From: Hydractinia symbiolongicarpus
Taxonomy: Eukaryota; Cnidaria; Hydrozoa; Anthoathecata; Hydractiniidae
DNA: 64,000 nucleotides
Assembly (NCBI RefSeq): GCF_029227915.1
Contig: NC_079875.1
Coordinates: 19,337,001-19,401,000 of the forward strand
Direction of reading: 5' to 3'
Shown: piece by piece, positions 41,781 through 50,459 of the stretch
How positions within the stretch are numbered: position 1 is the first letter of the stretch
How the letters are laid out: every line of letters begins with the position of its first letter
Program-made: the position numbers and the translations under genes
The notes under the pieces: generated by a model
The model's database searches: none
Seen by the model: the letters and a program-made list of their open reading frames with translations, nothing else
What the model was told of the DNA's origin: nothing

Positions 41781-43745
41781 TTGTCTTATTTTTATTGGTT
41801 TGGTTTAAAGTTTGGTGTTGTTTTGATTTTAAAAATGGGTGATTTCGCGAAGTACAACAAAGTTAGAAAGTCTGTTGTTAGAACTGCAAACAAATTAATT
41901 ACAAGGGGAGAGACAATTATTTCGTCATATACCGATAATGTTGCAGATGTTCGTCAAATTGAGTCGATCCGTGATACTTTGATGGAAAAAATAGCGAAAG
42001 TTGCTGAACTAAACGAGTCGATTATGGATTGCTTGACAGAGCAGGATGATATCGACAAGGAAGAAGATTCTAGTACGGAGGAAATGATGATGTTAAAGGA
42101 TAAACTTCGTCTGTTTGAATCATTTTTAGAAAAACGATCAGCCAAAAAGGATTTTTCAGAAGCAGGAAGCACTTTCAGCCACAGTAAACTAATAAAATTG
42201 CCTCGCTTACATTTACAGCCCTTTGATGGGCATCCGGAAAACTGGTCGACTTTCTGGGATAGCTTTGAATGTGCCGTACACACTAATGACGATATTTCCG
42301 ACGTTCAAAAAATGACCTATTTAAAAAATCTAGTAGAAGGTCCCGCTGCAAGTTGTATCGCTGGGTTTAGACTTAGCAATGAAAATTATAAAACCGTCGT
42401 TGATTTACTGAAAGAGAGATATAATAATAAACAGTTACTTATTTCAGCACATATGAAAAAATTACTGAAACTTGAACAGGCGAATAACTTAACTAACATA
42501 GAAACATTGCGTAATGTATTTGACAACGTTGAGACACAAGTGAGAAGTCTGGAAAATTTAGATGTCACGTCTGAAAATTATGGTCCGCTATTAATACCGG
42601 TACTTATGTCGAAACTTCCAGAAGAGCTTAATTTAATTATTAGTCGTCAATTTAACGACAAAGATTGCTGGGATATGAAGTTAGTTTTAAGAGCGTTAAA
42701 ATCGGAGATCGAAGTTCGTGAGAAATCTGCATATTCTTTACAACAGCCACACGATAACAACCCGTTTTCATCATCGGCATTACCAGTTCACTATTCACAT
42801 CAATCGAACCGTGATCTTCCGCACAATCAGTATCAGAACAATCAGCATAATTATCGCAATCATCAGAATAATCAGAATAATTATAGATGCATATTTTGTG
42901 ACAAATCGCATAAATCACAGCAATGCCGAATAATCACTAATTTCGACGCAAGGAAAAACGTGTTACGTGACAAGAAGAGATGTTTTGTTTGTTTGAAAGG
43001 TGGACATTTAGCCAAGTCTTGTTATTCTAAGATTAGTTGTTTAAAGTGTTCGGGTAGACACCATGTTGCTATTTGTGATAAGAAAAGGGACGTTGACCAA
43101 GGTCGTAGAGATAAGGATGGAACCGAACAAGAAAAACCAGAAAATGTTGCTGGTGCCACTTCGTTGGTTACAAGTTCAAATTCGCTCGACATTCCGAGTT
43201 CCGTTATGTTGCAAACCGCTAAAGTTAAAGTTGTTAATACTACTGATCCTTCAAAAATTGAGAACACGAGAATTTTGTTCGATAACTGTTCCCAATTAAG
43301 TTACATATCGCCCGAGTTATGTGAAAAATTGCAATTAAAGGTTGTTGGTAAGCGTGAGATTTGCATCCGTATTTTTGGTAAACATTCGTTCAAAGAAACT
43401 TTAGATAGGGTGCAGTTTTCAGTGATCGGTTTAGATGGAGATAAAATCAACGTTGATTGTTATGTGAAAAATATTTGTCATCCTTTAACAGGACAGAATT
43501 TTAACGATTGTTTGAAGTATAAACACTTGAAAGACTTACGTTTAGCTGACAGTAACTGTAATAATAGAGATTTGAAGGTGGATGTCTTGTTGGGTGCTGA
43601 TAATTATTGGAAATTTTTTGATGGTGGTATAGTTCGGGGTGAGGATGGGCCAGTTGCTTTAAATTCAAAGGTTGGATACATTGTAAGTGGACGCATAGGG
43701 TCGAGTGAAGGTAGTAGAAGTGCAGTCTTGGTAGCAAACGTATAG
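41781..43745 (+). CDS. gag: BEL/Pao Gag and aspartic protease
   Basis: An open frame of 654 codons. The Met at 41835 (MGDFAKYNKVRKSVVRT) is the more likely start, since the preceding 18 residues are hydrophobic leader-region translation. A coiled N-terminus leads to the DUF1759 Gag region (KLPRLHLQPFDGHPENWSTF, MTYLKNLVEGPA, LKERYNNKQLLI). Zinc knuckles follow: CIFCDKSHKSQQC, CFVCLKGGHLAKSC and CLKCSGRHHVAIC. The protease-like region has ILFDNCSQLSYISPELC, with an Asp-Asn in place of the typical D-(S/T)-G. The frame closes at TAG 43743-43745 and the same frame resumes right after it. Confidence 0.92.
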   Translation: MSYFYWFGLKFGVVLILKMGDFAKYNKVRKSVVRTANKLITRGETIISSYTDNVADVRQIESIRDTLMEKIAKVAELNESIMDCLTEQDDIDKEEDSSTEEMMMLKDKLRLFESFLEKRSAKKDFSEAGSTFSHSKLIKLPRLHLQPFDGHPENWSTFWDSFECAVHTNDDISDVQKMTYLKNLVEGPAASCIAGFRLSNENYKTVVDLLKERYNNKQLLISAHMKKLLKLEQANNLTNIETLRNVFDNVETQVRSLENLDVTSENYGPLLIPVLMSKLPEELNLIISRQFNDKDCWDMKLVLRALKSEIEVREKSAYSLQQPHDNNPFSSSALPVHYSHQSNRDLPHNQYQNNQHNYRNHQNNQNNYRCIFCDKSHKSQQCRIITNFDARKNVLRDKKRCFVCLKGGHLAKSCYSKISCLKCSGRHHVAICDKKRDVDQGRRDKDGTEQEKPENVAGATSLVTSSNSLDIPSSVMLQTAKVKVVNTTDPSKIENTRILFDNCSQLSYISPELCEKLQLKVVGKREICIRIFGKHSFKETLDRVQFSVIGLDGDKINVDCYVKNICHPLTGQNFNDCLKYKHLKDLRLADSNCNNRDLKVDVLLGADNYWKFFDGGIVRGEDGPVALNSKVGYIVSGRIGSSEGSRSAVLVANV

Positions 43746-46700
43746 AAGATTGGGGCTGAGTTTGTCGAAGATAAGTTGGATAATCAGTTGGAAAAGTTTT
43801 GGTCCTTCGAAAACGCTGGTATCGAGGAACAACCAGCTGTTGAAAATTTTTGTGAAAATGTTAAATTCAGCGCGCAGACTAAACGTTACGAGGTGCGGCT
43901 GCCTTTTAAGGATGATCACGATGTGCTCCCTGATAATTATTGTGTTTCTTCAAAGAGACTTGAATCATTGAGGCATAAATTGAAAAATAATCCCGAATTA
44001 TTGCGTAATTATAACAGTATCCTCAAAGAACAGCTTGAACAAGGTATCATTGAAAGAGTTACCAACGACGATTGTACCAAAAGACAAGTTCACTATTTAC
44101 CACACCGACCAGTCATTCGTGATGATAAACCAAGCACCAAAGTACGCATGGTATTCGATGCAAGTTCAAAATCGGTGGGACTGTCTTCATTAAATGATTG
44201 TTTGTATGCTGGACCATCTTTAACGGAGCCTTTATATAACGTTTTATTGCGCTTTCGATCTCACAAAGTAGCCTTCATTGCTGATATCGAGAAGGCATTT
44301 TTACAAATTAGTTTACATCCAACCGATCGTGATTTTGTTCGTTTTATTTGGTTTAAAGATTTACATAATTTATCAGAACAAAACATTGAAACTGCAGAAA
44401 TTGGTATTTATAGATTGAGTAGAGTATTGTTTGGTGTAAGTTCGTCACCATTCCTCCTTAGTGCCACTCTTATTAAGCATGCTGAATCGTTTAATCATGT
44501 TGATCCTTTGTTTGTACAGAAGTTATTGAGTTCACTTCACGTTGATGATCTAACTTCCGGTGGCGCTACTGTTAATGCAGCACATGATTTTTACCAGAAA
44601 TGTAAACAACGTCTCGCTGAAGCAAATTTCAATCTGCATAAATTTCATTCGAATTCCGAAGAGTTGGAACAATTAGTTACCAAACCCCATGTTGCTCATA
44701 CCGGACATGTTACCAAAGTTCTTGGTGTTTTGTGGGATAAAAAGAAAGATTCGCTCTTATTCACATTCGACGACATTTTATCGTTAGCGAAGGACATACC
44801 GACAAAACGACAATTGATTAAATTTACCGCTTCCATTTATGACCCTCTTGGTCTTATTAACCCTATTGTTATGCAATTAAAAACATTGTTTCAAAAAACC
44901 TGTGTAGGTAAAATTGGTTGGGACATCGAGTTGAGTGGACAGGTTTTGGACGAGTGGCGAGTTACGTACAATGATTTTAAAAGTTTTTCACATTTGAATG
45001 TACCACGATGTTACGATGGCGGGAATATTGTTGATGTACAATTGCATGGTTTTTCTGATGCTTCTTTGAAAGGTTACGGTGCGTGTGTTTATTTGAGGTT
45101 CGAACATGCTGATGGTAGTTTTTTTACGAAGTTAGTGACGTCTAAGTCGAGAATCGCGCCAATTAAACCGGTCACGATACCTCGATTGGAGCTGTATGGT
45201 GCAGTGATGTTAGCGAAGCTGGTGAAGTATGTTCGTGATGAGTTGAGTTTGGTTTATGATATTTCTGTGACACGGTGTTGGATTGATTCGTCTATTGTTT
45301 TATATTGGATTAAAAATGTTAATAAGAAGTATGAGGTGGTTGTCGAACGGCGAGTTGGTATCATTCGTGATTTAGTTTCACCGGACAGTTGGTTTCATGT
45401 GGAGTCAAAGGCAAATCCTGCGGATATTTTGTCGAGAGGTTGTTTGGTATCTGAGTTGGTGAACAATAACTTATGGTTTTCAGGACCTGATTTCTTGCGC
45501 GACACTAACATCTCAGCTTCGAGTTTTAATTTCAATAATTTCAAGGTTGATGATTCGACTTGTTTAATTGTTGGTAACGACGAATCAGAGGAGAGCACCG
45601 AAGAAGAAATTGATTTAAATTTTATGAACATTGCACGATATTCTAATTACACACGTTTATTGCGAATTACCGCATTGGTTTTACGATTTGTTGGAAACCT
45701 CAGAAAAAAGCGTCGTAAGGAAGAATTGGTTTTACATACATTTGTTACAAAGGACGAGCAGTTGCATGCAGAAAAACTGTGGATTAAATATGCGCAAAAA
45801 GATATAATTCAACTTCCGAGTTACAAGCAGTTACAAAAAGATTTACGATTTCAAAATATTGATGGTATTATTCGTTGTAAGGGACGCTTAGAAAACGCTC
45901 CTTTAGACTTTGATACTAAGTTTCCGATATTTTTACCGAAAAAAAATCCTTTAACTAGGCTAGTCATTTTGCATTATCATGTTCAAGTTTTGCATAATGG
46001 TTTGAAAGAAACACTTAATGCCATCAGATCGAAATTTTGGATTCCAAAAGCACGAAATTACATAAAGCAGTTAATCCGACAGTGCTATTTATGTCGTTAT
46101 TATGAAGGGAAATCTTATGCGTATCCTGTTTCACCAGCATTACCGAAATCACGACTATCCAATCATCATCCGTTTAAACATACTGGTCTCGACTATGCCG
46201 GACCTTTATATGTTCGAAATGTTTATCATGGTGGAAGTATGTATAAAGCTTGGGTGTTCTTATTTACTTGTACCAGTACCAGAGCTTTACATTTGGATTT
46301 AGTTCCTGATGCTTCGTCTTCAGGTTGTATTCGTAGTCTTCGCCGATTTTTCAGTGAACGAGGTATTCCCTCTGAAATTATTTCTGATAATGGTAGTCAA
46401 TTCATTGCCGAAGATACGCAACGATTTTCGTCAAATCGAGGAATTAAATGGCATTTTAATTTAGAAGCCGCTCCTTGGTGGGGAGGGATGTTCGAAAGAC
46501 TTGTAAGATCCGTTAAACGTTGTTTAAAGAAGACTTTACACAATACCAGATTATCGTATGAAGAACTACTGACTGTTCTAGCTGAAATTCAAGCAGTTAT
46601 TAATAACAGACCGCTGACATTTTTGTATGAAAACATAGGTGAGCAACCATTAACACCTAACCATTTATTATTTGGGAGAAAAATTAATTTGGAAGCCTCA

Positions 46701-47120
46701 CATATTGATAGCGATGAAAATGAAAAAGATTTGTGTCAACGTTATGATCATTTGCAACGTATCATAAACCACTATTGGAATCGATGGAAATGCGAATATT
46801 TGACAGAGTTACGCGAATATCACAGAGTTGGCAAATCACGTGGTGAAACTTCTATTCGAATCAACGATGTTGTTTTAATTGAGGAAGCAAAGCAACCGAG
46901 ACAAAATTGGAAAATGGGAGTCGTTGAAGAGTTCGTACCATCACGTGACGGCAAGAAACGGGGAGCTGTCGTTAGATATGTTCTCAATGGAAACACACAT
47001 ACAATAAGAAGACCGATAAACAAACTTTATCCTGTTGAATTAGCGAAAGACGAAGCTGAAAAGAAAGAAGAAGTAAATATCACATTCATTGACGAAAATG
47101 ATATCATAACGAACATTTAA
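43746..47120 (+). CDS. pol: BEL/Pao Pol: reverse transcriptase, RNase H, integrase
   Basis: It is in the same frame as gag after the TAG; the first Met is at 43776. In order: the pre-RT region KFWSFENAGIEEQPA; RT with KVRMVFDASSKSVGLSSLND, FIADIEKAFLQISLHPTDRD and the catalytic LHVDDLTSGG; RNase H with LHGFSDASLKGYGACVYL and CWIDSSIVLYWI; the integrase zinc region (HVQVLHNG ... CYLCRYYEG); and the catalytic core with HTGLDYAGPLYV, EIISDNGSQFIAED and WWGGMFERLVRSVKRCL. The DUF5641-type tail (YWNRWKCEYLTELREYHR) closes it. No other disruption was seen. The protein would copy and integrate the element if expressed past the TAG. Confidence 0.93.
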   Translation, partial: KIGAEFVEDKLDNQLEKFWSFENAGIEEQPAVENFCENVKFSAQTKRYEVRLPFKDDHDVLPDNYCVSSKRLESLRHKLKNNPELLRNYNSILKEQLEQGIIERVTNDDCTKRQVHYLPHRPVIRDDKPSTKVRMVFDASSKSVGLSSLNDCLYAGPSLTEPLYNVLLRFRSHKVAFIADIEKAFLQISLHPTDRDFVRFIWFKDLHNLSEQNIETAEIGIYRLSRVLFGVSSSPFLLSATLIKHAESFNHVDPLFVQKLLSSLHVDDLTSGGATVNAAHDFYQKCKQRLAEANFNLHKFHSNSEELEQLVTKPHVAHTGHVTKVLGVLWDKKKDSLLFTFDDILSLAKDIPTKRQLIKFTASIYDPLGLINPIVMQLKTLFQKTCVGKIGWDIELSGQVLDEWRVTYNDFKSFSHLNVPRCYDGGNIVDVQLHGFSDASLKGYGACVYLRFEHADGSFFTKLVTSKSRIAPIKPVTIPRLELYGAVMLAKLVKYVRDELSLVYDISVTRCWIDSSIVLYWIKNVNKKYEVVVERRVGIIRDLVSPDSWFHVESKANPADILSRGCLVSELVNNNLWFSGPDFLRDTNISASSFNFNNFKVDDSTCLIVGNDESEESTEEEIDLNFMNIARYSNYTRLLRITALVLRFVGNLRKKRRKEELVLHTFVTKDEQLHAEKLWIKYAQKDIIQLPSYKQLQKDLRFQNIDGIIRCKGRLENAPLDFDTKFPIFLPKKNPLTRLVILHYHVQVLHNGLKETLNAIRSKFWIPKARNYIKQLIRQCYLCRYYEGKSYAYPVSPALPKSRLSNHHPFKHTGLDYAGPLYVRNVYHGGSMYKAWVFLFTCTSTRALHLDLVPDASSSGCIRSLRRFFSERGIPSEIISDNGSQFIAEDTQRFSSNRGIKWHFNLEAAPWWGGMFERLVRSVKRCLKKTLHNTRLSYEELLTVLAEIQAVINNRPLTFLYENIGEQPLTPNHLLFGRKINLEASHIDSDENEKDLCQRYDHLQRIINHYWNRWKCEYLTELREYHRVGKSRGETSIRINDVVLIEEAKQPRQNWKMGVVEEFVPSRDGKKRGAVVRYVLNGNTHTIRRPINKLYPVELAKDEAEKKEEVNITFIDENDIITNI

Positions 47121-47220
47121 ATAAGAAACATAAAGACATTATGTTATACATTTGTTGACACTTTTATAGTTTATCACGTATTTGTTATATATAAGATATT
47201 TAGGCAGCTAGGGGGGAGGA

Positions 47221-47377
47221 TGTGGTTACCATATTTGTTTATATCTTCCCCAGTCCTCTAGCTGCTCTTATTATGTATTTATATTCTCGCACATGTTAGT
47301 TTAGATTTCGTTCTTTAAAAATATAGTCACGTTTTAAAATAAAGTTTTATTTGTATCCGAATTTATCTGGAAATTCA
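47221..47377 (+). repeat. BEL/Pao right LTR
   Basis: 157 bp, no difference from the left LTR seen by eye. It is followed directly by the GAGTT target duplication. Confidence 0.92.
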
Positions 47378-47385
47378 GAGTTTAC

Positions 47386-47887
47386 CTAGATACATGCACG
47401 TTCTCGAAGCCAGTTGTAATGGACAATAAAATTTGGGGTCTCTGCCAGTACCACAATCTCACCCTTGGGATAGTCAACAATCTTGTTCCATATTTTTTGC
47501 GCTACATACCCATGTTGCCCACATGTGGCCGGGTATGGCCAGGGATCGTCGTTGTTCTTCTGGATAATTACCATACTGTTATCTTTTCCAGGATCTTCGA
47601 GGTAGGGCACGGCACGTTGCTGTAGCTCCTCAATTTCATCCCCCAAGCACGATGAGTTGACTATCTCTATCCTCAATTTCATCACCGAGGAAGGCCAGGG
47701 CCATATTCCTATCCTGGATGGCCTCCTGTAATTTTTCCACCCCCTTCCCAGCCAACCATTTTGTCAAAGCTACGGCCTTGGGCTTTCTTGACTTGACAGT
47801 AATCTCTAGGGCCCCTCCTAGCATAACAGTGCCACCGTCCCCCTTCAACCCCACAATTTCTTGCCTTGTTTTGGTTTCTTCGTACAA
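47386..47887 (-). pseudogene. BRO-like Polinton protein, C-terminal remnant, frameshifted
   Basis: Two overlapping minus-strand frames (47887-47636 and 47685-47386) form the C-terminal part of a protein I recognise from cnidarian Polintons, whose N-terminus is usually a BRO/KilA-type DNA-binding domain. Recognisable pieces are KAVALTKWLAGKGVEKLQEA, a short coiled segment, and RAVPYLEDPGKDNSMVIIQK. The N-terminal DNA-binding domain is not present and the frame changes near 47650-47680. The insertion point of the BEL element is only 8 bp from its stop. Confidence 0.45.
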
Positions 47888-47981
47888 ATATTGAAAATTA
47901 GACTTGATATTAGCAATACCCAGAAAACGTCAAAGATCGGCCATTTTAAACAGAGGTTGATCTTGTTTGTCAAACAGAGTT

Positions 47982-48467
47982 TCAATGGTCTATCATTTTC
48001 ATGTCACTTCTCTTATGAGGATACCACAAAAACAAGGATTTTTTCTGTCGTCTCAGATTCTTGGGCAAGGCAGTATATGACTGCGTTAATAGCCACAAGC
48101 TGTACTTCCTATGTCTACCTGAAATAGCCAATTCAAGCAGGGACTGTCGACGCCTATCGAGGCTTTCGTCAGCTATACAGTTGTCGATTATGAAGAGACT
48201 CTCTTTGTCTGCCAATAATGAGGATAATTTTTGGATCCATTCAAACAGTTGGGCCTTAAGGTCTATTAGGAACACATATTTGTCGCGCCAGAGCGGGGCT
48301 CTATCGAGGTATGTCTTATTCCATTGTAGGATAGGGCATAGTATCACTATGTTATGGAAGTGTCCCTTATACTCATTTTCCAGCAGCTCTAAAACACGTT
48401 GCGTTTTACCGCATGATGTTGGGCCCGTAAAGATTGCTTCATGCGGTTTATTCACAACGTCTATCAT
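47982..48467 (-). CDS. Polinton packaging ATPase (A32/FtsK-HerA type), possibly C-truncated
   Basis: The 161-codon frame has Walker A GPTSCGKT (residues 15-22), Walker B FIIDN (92-96) and LLTQSYTALPKNLRRQKKS, a conserved C-terminal stretch. These are the signatures of the genome-packaging ATPases of Polintons and related viruses. The frame ends soon after LWYPHKRSDMKMI, whereas the family usually runs about 40-50 residues more, so a frameshift may have clipped the end. The upstream gene starts 13 bp away, as in a compact minus-strand gene row. Confidence 0.8.
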   Translation of the reverse strand: MIDVVNKPHEAIFTGPTSCGKTQRVLELLENEYKGHFHNIVILCPILQWNKTYLDRAPLWRDKYVFLIDLKAQLFEWIQKLSSLLADKESLFIIDNCIADESLDRRRQSLLELAISGRHRKYSLWLLTQSYTALPKNLRRQKKSLFLWYPHKRSDMKMIDH

Positions 48468-48479
48468 TTATTGATAGCC

Positions 48480-48939
48480 TCATTTTTTCTTATGTATTTT
48501 CGGGTATATTGCGGCGCATGCAGAACATATCAACACACCGCCGTGATTGTTCACCAAAAACCCCTGGGAGACAGGGCAGAGCTTGGTCTTTTGGGTCTTA
48601 TATTCGAGGGGTACTGGAGGATATGTTAATTTTCCCTGTAGGAAACGCAATACTTTGCGGTACCTCTTAACAAGCCGCCCCTTTTCCTGGCTGACATGCT
48701 CAGGGGGGTGCTCTGATGAGATGAGTGAGGTAAAACTCGTCTTGTTTAAACCCTCTAATTTCCCTGTCAATAGTACGAGGGTCTACTTCGTAGTCAATAT
48801 TACAGTCTTGGTTTTTGGTACGCCGCTTCCCCTTCGCTTTATCCAGGCAACCTATACATCTCTTCGTTTGTCTATTGCCCCTGATTCTAAAATTGTCTAG
48901 GGAAAGCAGTTTTTTGCATTTTGAACATCTGGCCTTCAT
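48480..48939 (-). pseudogene. Polinton zinc-ribbon protein, frameshifted
   Basis: Frame 48939-48700 starts MKARCSKCKKLLSLDNFRIR followed by CIGCLDKAKGKR, a four-cysteine zinc ribbon. Frame 48770-48480 continues (RFLQGKLTYPPVPLEYKTQK, CPVSQGFL, CSACAAIYP) after a shift near 48710-48760. The first module closely resembles the one at 49303-49190, so this gene and its neighbour are probably duplicates. Function not known; nucleic-acid binding is plausible from the ribbon. Confidence 0.5.
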
Positions 48940-49303
48940 TTGTTATTCCGAGACTCGCCCCGTGTTGGTGTAATATCCTAGCAACCTCAGCAAGCGTCGG
49001 AGGCTTCCCGGTTTCTTGATATTTATAGGGTACCTTGTGATGAATATTAAGAAACTCGTAGTGTTCCCAGTCCATCCCCTCGGAAAACTGGGCTTCAATA
49101 TGAGCTCGCAGTATAGCTATGACCTCCTTATTTTCATGTAGAGGCTGGTTGCCGTGGCGGCACTTTATTGTACGCTCCTTTGACACTTTTTTTTATCAAG
49201 GCATTTGATGCATGTCCTCGTTAGTTGACCATTACGCTTCATCTTGAAATTGTCCATAGATAAATAGTGTTTACATCTCGGGCAGCTCTTGGTTCCTTCC
49301 ATA
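48887..49303 (-). pseudogene. Second Polinton zinc-ribbon protein, frameshifted
   Basis: It starts at ATG 49303-49301 with EGTKSCPRCKHYLSMDNFKM and CIKCLDKK, a zinc ribbon of the same type as its neighbour. A shift near a run of A/T at about 49190 leads into frame 49186-48887, with IKCRHGNQPLHENKEVIAIL and YEFLNIHHKVPYKYQETGKP. The His-rich IHHKVPYKY and the Cys-His pairs suggest a metal-binding second domain, perhaps nuclease-like, but the motif is incomplete. Confidence 0.45.
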
Positions 49304-49335
49304 ACTCGTTTTTGTCCTTAGGGACAAACACGAGT
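49304..49335. repeat. Palindrome in the Polinton (14-bp arms, 4-bp loop)
   Basis: ACTCGTTTTTGTCC pairs with GGACAAACACGAGT, one mismatch, around TTAG. It lies immediately upstream of the start codon of the minus-strand zinc-ribbon gene. Confidence 0.75.
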
Positions 49336-49348
49336 TTTATCGGACAAT

Positions 49349-49603
49349 CTATTTTGGTTTGGGGACTATGCTTGCGGGTAACCACCCTTTCTTGACGGCC
49401 ATTTCACGACTCACCCTACCTGCTGCGAAGTACGCCACCATCTTAAGGACATCGTTAGTATCCATTTTAGTAGATGGCCTTGTTATTCCCAGGAATTTCT
49501 TACCTGCCATGGCATAGGCAAAGGTGAAACTAAGGTCCACCACTGTTTCGTAGAGCATCTCCAAAATCTCCTTTTCCTTCGGGGTTACGTTGCTTGTACT
49601 CAT
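49349..49603 (-). CDS. Small conserved Polinton protein
   Basis: 84 codons, intact. Features include PKEKEILEMLYETVVDLSFT, AMAGKKFLGITRPSTKMDTN and YFAAGRVSREMAVKKGWLP. It overlaps the upstream gene (49943-49530) by 74 bp in another frame, a compact arrangement. No domain known to me; probably a structural or accessory protein. Confidence 0.55.
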   Translation of the reverse strand: MSTSNVTPKEKEILEMLYETVVDLSFTFAYAMAGKKFLGITRPSTKMDTNDVLKMVAYFAAGRVSREMAVKKGWLPASIVPKPK

Positions 49604-49943
49604 TTATTATATTTTGAAAATCTCGATATTTGGCTGGGCTGTTGCCCTGTTGAGGCTCCGGATGAGCCGCTGGCTTGTGGGGTTTGTTTCCAAATTTGTA
49701 CCACCATACACCAACTTCTATGGCAAGCACAGCCAAAGTCCCTACACCGTACATGTAAACATTGTCCATCGACTTGTGAGGGCCGGTTGCGACAGGTTCT
49801 TGATCATCTGGTGAAGAATTTTTACCCACGTTCTTCTGTAAGTTGGCCTTGTTCTTCCGGTTTCATTCAGCAAGTCTCTTCCCAGCAGCAACACGACCCT
49901 CGTTTTTCTTGGTTATAACTTGGTTACGAGACTCCTCGCTCAT
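49530..49943 (-). pseudogene. Polinton single-pass membrane protein with in-frame stop
   Basis: The gene starts at ATG 49943-49941 (MSEESRNQVITKKNEGR, AGKRLAE). It is interrupted by one TGA (49865-49863), then continues in frame with NRKNKANLQKNVG, a hydrophobic helix YMYGVGTLAVLAIEVGVWWY and a Pro/Gln-rich tail to 49530. A single nonsense change therefore breaks it. The basic N-terminal segment, single helix and polar tail are typical of a small Polinton membrane protein. Confidence 0.6.
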
Positions 49944-49956
49944 TTGTTATAAGCCA

Positions 49957-50445
49957 CTATACGCGCTGACCATCTTTGTTCTCCTCCGCCTCCTCCTCTT
50001 TTTTCTTAATATGCCGCGCCCTATGCCCCGTTACCAAGATAGGCGCTAAACACCTCCCAATAGTGCAATACACAAGAATCCCGAGGTCTGTCATGCTATC
50101 CCTGATAATAGGGTCTTCTTCGATATCTTGCCGCATGGTCTTGCCAAACACCCAATTGTAGAGGTCTACGTAGCGATGCATCTGAGATATTCGATTCGGG
50201 TTCCTTCCAATTTCTTCATGATGTAGGGATGCTAAAACAGCCCACTTGAAACATTCCTCATCATTATTCACTGGGTTAATAACGGCCTTTTTCGAATCTA
50301 TAAATTTAGGTATTTCTATATACGATGAACCCCTTGTTAGCCTCAGCTTATGAAAGTCTACATCAAGGTACAGGATTCTACTGATCGTGTATCCACTTTG
50401 GGATAATGCAGGATGTTCTACGTGTGTTTTGATTGATGTAAACAT
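49957..50445 (-). CDS. pPolB N-terminal region piece, open frame with novel C-terminus
   Basis: An intact frame of 162 codons. It carries RGSSYIEIPKFIDSKKAVIN and NDEECFKWAVLASLHHEEIG, blocks I recognise from the long N-terminal region of the cnidarian Polinton DNA polymerase B. Instead of leading to polymerase sequence it ends after ILVYCTIGRCLAPILVTG (hydrophobic) and a charged tail KKKEEEAEENKDGQ. Either a deletion fused this region to new sequence, or it became a separate small gene. Upstream blocks of the same protein lie at 50460-51230. Confidence 0.55.
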   Translation of the reverse strand: MFTSIKTHVEHPALSQSGYTISRILYLDVDFHKLRLTRGSSYIEIPKFIDSKKAVINPVNNDEECFKWAVLASLHHEEIGRNPNRISQMHRYVDLYNWVFGKTMRQDIEEDPIIRDSMTDLGILVYCTIGRCLAPILVTGHRARHIKKKEEEAEENKDGQRV

Positions 50446-50459
50446 CCTATCTACATGTC

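Larger units (their letters stand above)
41564..47377 (+). mobile_element. BEL/Pao LTR retrotransposon, apparently recent
   Basis: Two 157-bp LTRs, which I read as identical, flank 5.5 kb. The target-site duplication is GAGTT (41559-41563 and 47378-47382). A purine-rich tract, TAGGGGGGAGGA, ends immediately before the right LTR (polypurine tract). Coding order is gag, protease, RT, RNase H, integrase, as in BEL/Pao. One in-frame TAG (43743-43745) separates gag-protease from pol. It is inserted in the Polinton, so it is younger than it. Confidence 0.95.

Noticed and set aside
48061..48900. Plus-strand ORFs over the Polinton ATPase and zinc-ribbon genes
   Set aside because: Antisense shadows; the minus strand carries the Walker motifs and cysteine clusters.
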